From Planctomycetota bacterium (lineage in GTDB: Bacteria > Planctomycetota > Planctomycetia > Planctomycetales > Planctomycetaceae): DNA of 9,836 nt. Each line of letters opens with the position of its first letter. The first letter of the stretch is position 1. The stretch is taken from assembly GCA_023429275.1 (NCBI GenBank), contig JAEYWB010000159.1, positions 1-9,836 on the forward strand. Reading direction: 5' to 3'. A program made the translations under genes and the position numbers. Of the stretch, positions 5,824-9,836 are shown piece by piece. Below the pieces are notes generated by a model. It made no database searches, was not told where the DNA came from, and was given only the letters and a program-made list of their open reading frames with translations.

Positions 5824-7983
5824 TCACGATCCGAGCCGGCCGAACTGCCGGTCGAGCTCTTCCCGCGAAAGCATCAGGGCGGTCGGGCGGCCGTGCGGGC
5901 AATGGTGGTGGTCGTCGACGAGATGCCGCTGGGCGAGCAGCGACTCGATCTCCTCGGGCTTCAGCCGCTGTCCCGCCTTGATCGCCGCCTTGCAGGCCAT
6001 CATGTGAAGCAGCGAGTCGATCAGGTCTCGCCGGGTCAGCTTCTGGCCGGAGTTCTCGAGCTCCTCGACGATCTTTCGAAGGAGCTCTGCCGGGTCGGCG
6101 CGGCGGAGCATGATCGGGTAGCCGGTCAACGCGACCGTGTTTCCGCTGAAGGACTGGACATGCAGACCCAGGTCCGAAAGAAGCTCGATCTGATCGACCA
6201 GGAGGGCGGTCTCGCGGGCCGAGAGCTCGATCGTGATCGGGATGAGAAGCCGCTGGACCTCGACCGACCTCGCCAGCACCCGCTCGCGGAGTCGCTCGTA
6301 CATGATCCGCTCATGGAGCGCGTGCTGGTCGATCAGCTGCAGGCCGTCCGCCGTCTCGACGACGAGGTAGCAGTCGTGGACCTGCATCGCCCGGACTTCC
6401 GCTTCCGCGGAGGCGGGAACGCTCGCGTCCTGCACCGTCGGGGCGTAGACGACGTTCTTCGGAGGATCGACCTGTCCATCGGTTGTGGTGGCGGGCTCGA
6501 TGAAACCTGCGCGGGGCTCGTGCGGGAAGAGCGTGCCGTCCACCGTGGAGTCTGTCCGTCCCGACGACACTGCCGCGGCGTCGAGCGACGGACGTGAAAG
6601 ATCGGGGTAGGGCCGGAACGGCTCGACATGAGAGCTGGAGCGGTCGAGCGTCGGATCATCTGATGAGGTCCGCGGCACCGCGGCCGAGTCCAATCGGTCC
6701 GTGATCGACGCGCCGTCCTCTCCCGCGGGGCGTGCGTCCCACTGGCTGGCTCGACCGGTGGTGAGGTCTTCCGCCGGGGCGGATGGTGCTCCCGGGAGCT
6801 GCGAGTCGACCCAGGAGACGAGCTCCCGCTGCATCGCCGAGCGACGTTCTTCCTCCACCGGCGACGCCCCGAACGTCTCGACGCTGGTCAGGGAGAATCC
6901 CCCCCCTCCGCCGTTCCCCTTTGCGGCCCCCGCCCCGCTCTGCGCGCCGCGGAGGTCGAACTGGGAGTCGAGGTTCATCGCGAGGAACTTCGTCCGGATC
7001 GTCCCGAGAACGAGCCGGAACAGCGGCTGGCTGTCGACGAAGCGGACTTCCGACTTGGTCGGATGGACGTTGACGTCGACCGCGTCGGGCGACATCTCGA
7101 GGAACAGGAACGCGATCGGATACCGCCCGACCATCACGAGTCCGCGATAGGCCTCCGTCAGCGCCTGCTGGATCGTCCGATCCTGGATCCATCGCCCGTT
7201 GAGGAACAGGTACTGCCCCTTGCGGCTCGGCTTCGTCTGGCTCGGATGGGCGACGAATCCCCACAGCTTCGCGCCGTCCCGCTCCCCTTCGATCGGGATG
7301 AGGTGCTTCGCGAGCTCTCCTCCGTAAAACAGTTCGAGCCGTTCGAGCAGGCTGTGCGTCGCGGGGAGGTCGTAGACGCTCCGGCCGTTGTGCCGGAGGA
7401 CCATGTGGAGATTCGGGTTCGCGAGGGCCAGCCGCGTGAACTGCTCGGCGATGTGCGCAAATTCCGTCGATGGCGACTTCAGGAACTTCCGCCGCACGGG
7501 CGTGCTGACGAAGAGCTGCCGGACCTCGATCGTCGTCCCGACGGGACCGCCGCACGGGATCGGCTCCTTGATGATCCCCGCCTCGACATCGAGCTCGTGC
7601 CCCATCGAGTGCTCGGCCCGGCGAGTCTTGATCCGGAATTGCGAGACCTCGGCAATCGAAGCGAGCGCTTCCCCGCGAAAGCCCATCGACTTCACATGGA
7701 ACAGGTCGTCCGCCTCGCGAATCTTGCTCGTGGCATGCGGGGTGACGGCGAGCTCGAGGTCCTCGGGATGGATCCCCTCACCGTTATCGAGGATGCGGAT
7801 CAGCTCCGCCCCACCCTGCTCGATGTCGACCTCGACCCGCGTCGCCAGGGCGTCGATCGAGTTTTCGAGAAGCTCCTTGACGACGCTGGCGGGACGCTCG
7901 ATCACCTCTCCGGCCGCGATCTTGTTGACCACGCTCACCGAGAGCTTCTGGATTCGGGACCCGGTGTCGGTCTGCAGCGTCAT
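5824..7983 (-). CDS. mutL: DNA mismatch repair endonuclease MutL
   Basis: The protein has 719 residues. It couples mismatch recognition by MutS to strand nicking and excision. The N-terminal GHKL ATPase domain shows AAGEVIERPASVVKELLENS, with ENSIDA at 40-45 (catalytic Glu and Mg-binding Asn), DNGEGI at 66-71 and GFRGEALASIAE at 101-112, then the transducer domain with STPVRRKFLK. A variable Gly/Ser/Pro-rich linker (about 360-525) leads to the C-terminal dimerisation and nuclease domain from about 532. There, DQHA(x)2E(x)4E lies at 552-563, ACKAA at 663, CPHGRP at 695-700 and FGR at 714, so this is the endonuclease-type MutL rather than the E. coli type. QRLLIP at 577-582 matches the beta-clamp-binding pattern. 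The frame extends 11 codons to a TTG, but ATG 7983 is preferred. No Shine-Dalgarno site is present, and no mutS is in the window. Confidence 0.97.
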   Translation of the reverse strand: MTLQTDTGSRIQKLSVSVVNKIAAGEVIERPASVVKELLENSIDALATRVEVDIEQGGAELIRILDNGEGIHPEDLELAVTPHATSKIREADDLFHVKSMGFRGEALASIAEVSQFRIKTRRAEHSMGHELDVEAGIIKEPIPCGGPVGTTIEVRQLFVSTPVRRKFLKSPSTEFAHIAEQFTRLALANPNLHMVLRHNGRSVYDLPATHSLLERLELFYGGELAKHLIPIEGERDGAKLWGFVAHPSQTKPSRKGQYLFLNGRWIQDRTIQQALTEAYRGLVMVGRYPIAFLFLEMSPDAVDVNVHPTKSEVRFVDSQPLFRLVLGTIRTKFLAMNLDSQFDLRGAQSGAGAAKGNGGGGGFSLTSVETFGASPVEEERRSAMQRELVSWVDSQLPGAPSAPAEDLTTGRASQWDARPAGEDGASITDRLDSAAVPRTSSDDPTLDRSSSHVEPFRPYPDLSRPSLDAAAVSSGRTDSTVDGTLFPHEPRAGFIEPATTTDGQVDPPKNVVYAPTVQDASVPASAEAEVRAMQVHDCYLVVETADGLQLIDQHALHERIMYERLRERVLARSVEVQRLLIPITIELSARETALLVDQIELLSDLGLHVQSFSGNTVALTGYPIMLRRADPAELLRKIVEELENSGQKLTRRDLIDSLLHMMACKAAIKAGQRLKPEEIESLLAQRHLVDDHHHCPHGRPTALMLSREELDRQFGRLGS

Positions 7984-9836
7984 GGAGAAGAAGAGAGGGG
8001 ACGGAATATCGGGCAAGCAGGGAAAATTACCAGAACGAAGCAGGAGCCTGTAGGCTGCGGAACTCGCAAGCGGCCCGCCGCCTCGAAATGAGCCGATCGC
8101 CTACTACCAGATCGCCCGGACATTCAGGAGCGATGTTGAACTGGAAAGTCTGGCGAAGATCTGACGCCGCGTGAGCCCTTGGCATTCCACCGTCGACCGG
8201 ACGGCCGTGCTCGAACTCTTTGGGAGGCTTGGTGCTGAGTCGTTCCGCCACGGCTCCCCAGCAGCCGACTAGGCACACTTTCCCCCTCTCCGTAGAATCC
8301 CGGGCTTGGCCGGTCCTCCGGGGCCGCCTCGATTTTGATCAACGACGGCCTTGGCCCGGAAACCCCGGTGACTCAGGCTCCGTGGCATTCCCACGAGCAT
8401 TCCAAAGGGACCCGATGCCGGACCCGCGTATCAATCTGAAGAATCCCGTGCTCGCCGGGATCCTGGCGTTTCTGCTGCCCGGGGCGGGACATCTCTACCA
8501 GGGACGGATTTTCAAGTCGGTCGTCTACGCCGTCTGCATCTGGGGGACCTATCTGACCGGCAACGTCATGTCGGGCTGGCGGGCCGTTCAGGCTCCGCGG
8601 CTCGGTGAAGTCCGGTCAAAGATCCCTCTTTCGCTCAAGTTCGCCGCGCAGGCGGGTGTCGGACTGCCGGGCCTGTACGCGATGTACCAGACCTCCCGGG
8701 CCAGCCAGCCGGGGAACCGGGAAGTCTCCTCGCTCTCCGCCCCGCTCGACGCCCCCTGTGAAGGGCCGGCCGAACTCGGGACCTTCGGCCAGCAGAAGGC
8801 CTCCGGGATCGCCCAGGGACGCGTGTCGCTCAAGCCGAAGACCGATGAGTTCGGCAAGTCGATCTCCGGCGTGTTCGAAGGGACCTTCCGTCCAAAGGGG
8901 GAAGAGCCGAGGAAGGTCGAGTGGGGCCTGGAGAACGTCGTCCTGGCGAGGAAGATTCAGCCGGGACTCAAACGGCTGGTTGCCGGAACGATCCGCGACG
9001 AGGCGTCCGGGGAGAAGCTCGGCGAGATGCGGGCGTTCATTCCGCGGTCATTTCTCGACGCCTTCGGAGCCCCCGCGACCCCGCACGAAGAGGTCGATCT
9101 GCACGGAGAGCTCGGCAAGTTCCACGAACTGGCAATGGTGCTGACCTGGATTGCCGGTCTCCTCAACGTCCTGGCGATCTGGGATGCCGTGGACGGCCCC
9201 GCCTACGGCTACGGCGACGAAACCGACAAGCCCGCCCCCGGCGAGAATCCCACACCCCCTTCACCCACTCCCACGGGCAAGGCGCTGCCGACGCCCACCT
9301 GACGAGATTGCTCCAAGCCTCCCTCAGCCCCAATGCAGGTCCCACGGCCTGCAGCCCACAGCCCACGCAGCCTGCCCCATGTCCTTCACCTGGTATCTCT
9401 TCCCGCTCTCCCTGGCGATCAGTTTCGCCTGGACCGCCAGCCGTTATGAGATCCCCTCGGTGATCGTCCGGCGGTCACTATCGCTGACCTTGAAGATTCT
9501 CGGAGTGATGGCGGTTATTCTGGCTGTGCTGTTTGCACTGTCATTCCGGCTGTAGCGGCGACGATGGCATTCAAAAACCGCCTCGTCCGAACGGACTCCC
9601 GCCGCATCCCGCGCGGTCCGTCAGTCGATAGACTTTCTATGGGACAACAACTCTGCTAAGACCTGAAGACCGGGCGGCTTCTGGCCCGGAGCCTCAAGGT
9701 GCGGAGAGAAGGCGGACGCGTCCATGTCGGACAGACTGACACTACGATGGGGCGGCGTCAGCATCACGGGCAATTTCCGCGAGAACAACGAAGACAACTG
9801 CCACGCTGATCCCCAGGGGCGGTACTTCCTCGTGGC

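Overview
The window looks like chromosomal DNA of a planctomycete, probably order Planctomycetales. This is inferred from GC-rich sequence, many starts without Shine-Dalgarno sites, a DUF6677-type membrane protein beside a tiny two-helix membrane protein and a PP2C phosphatase, and many short orphan proteins in loose spacing. There is no phage, transposase, CRISPR, rRNA or tRNA signal.

Layout. Positions 1-406 (+) hold the tail of an unrecognised protein. At 530-849 (+) lies a small 2-oxoglutarate/Fe(II) oxygenase-like gene broken by one missing base. At 984-1298 (-) is a lipoprotein built of 11-residue repeats, followed by a clear intrinsic terminator at 916-951. A minus-strand group then reads in the order: exported cyclase-family hydrolase (3568-2768), small membrane-protein gene that appears frameshifted (2692-2428), and class I methyltransferase with a histamine-N-methyltransferase-like layout (2375-1617). 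Divergent from the cyclase is a single-helix membrane protein of unknown function (3735-4262, +). Next come a poorly coding stretch and a run of tiny plus-strand ORFs (4597-5289), two of them membrane proteins. On the minus strand follow VF530/DUF2132 (5650-5423) and an endonuclease-type MutL (7983-5824), separated by a long inverted repeat of CACAGAG units. The right end, on the plus strand, has a DUF6677 protein (8415-9302), a 58-residue membrane protein (9379-9555) and the start of a PP2C phosphatase (9724 to the edge).

How the genes fit together. MutL is the only housekeeping gene whose role is certain: mismatch-repair nicking. The cyclase and methyltransferase may act on small molecules, in the envelope and cytoplasm respectively, but no shared pathway can be read from the sequence. 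The DUF6677, 58-residue and PP2C genes lie in the same direction and may belong to an envelope or signalling neighbourhood. I found no convincing new multi-gene system. The most useful observations are the two small genes each broken by an apparent single-base indel, the 11-residue-repeat lipoprotein, the long CACAGAG inverted repeat, and short membrane-protein genes that standard length cut-offs would miss.
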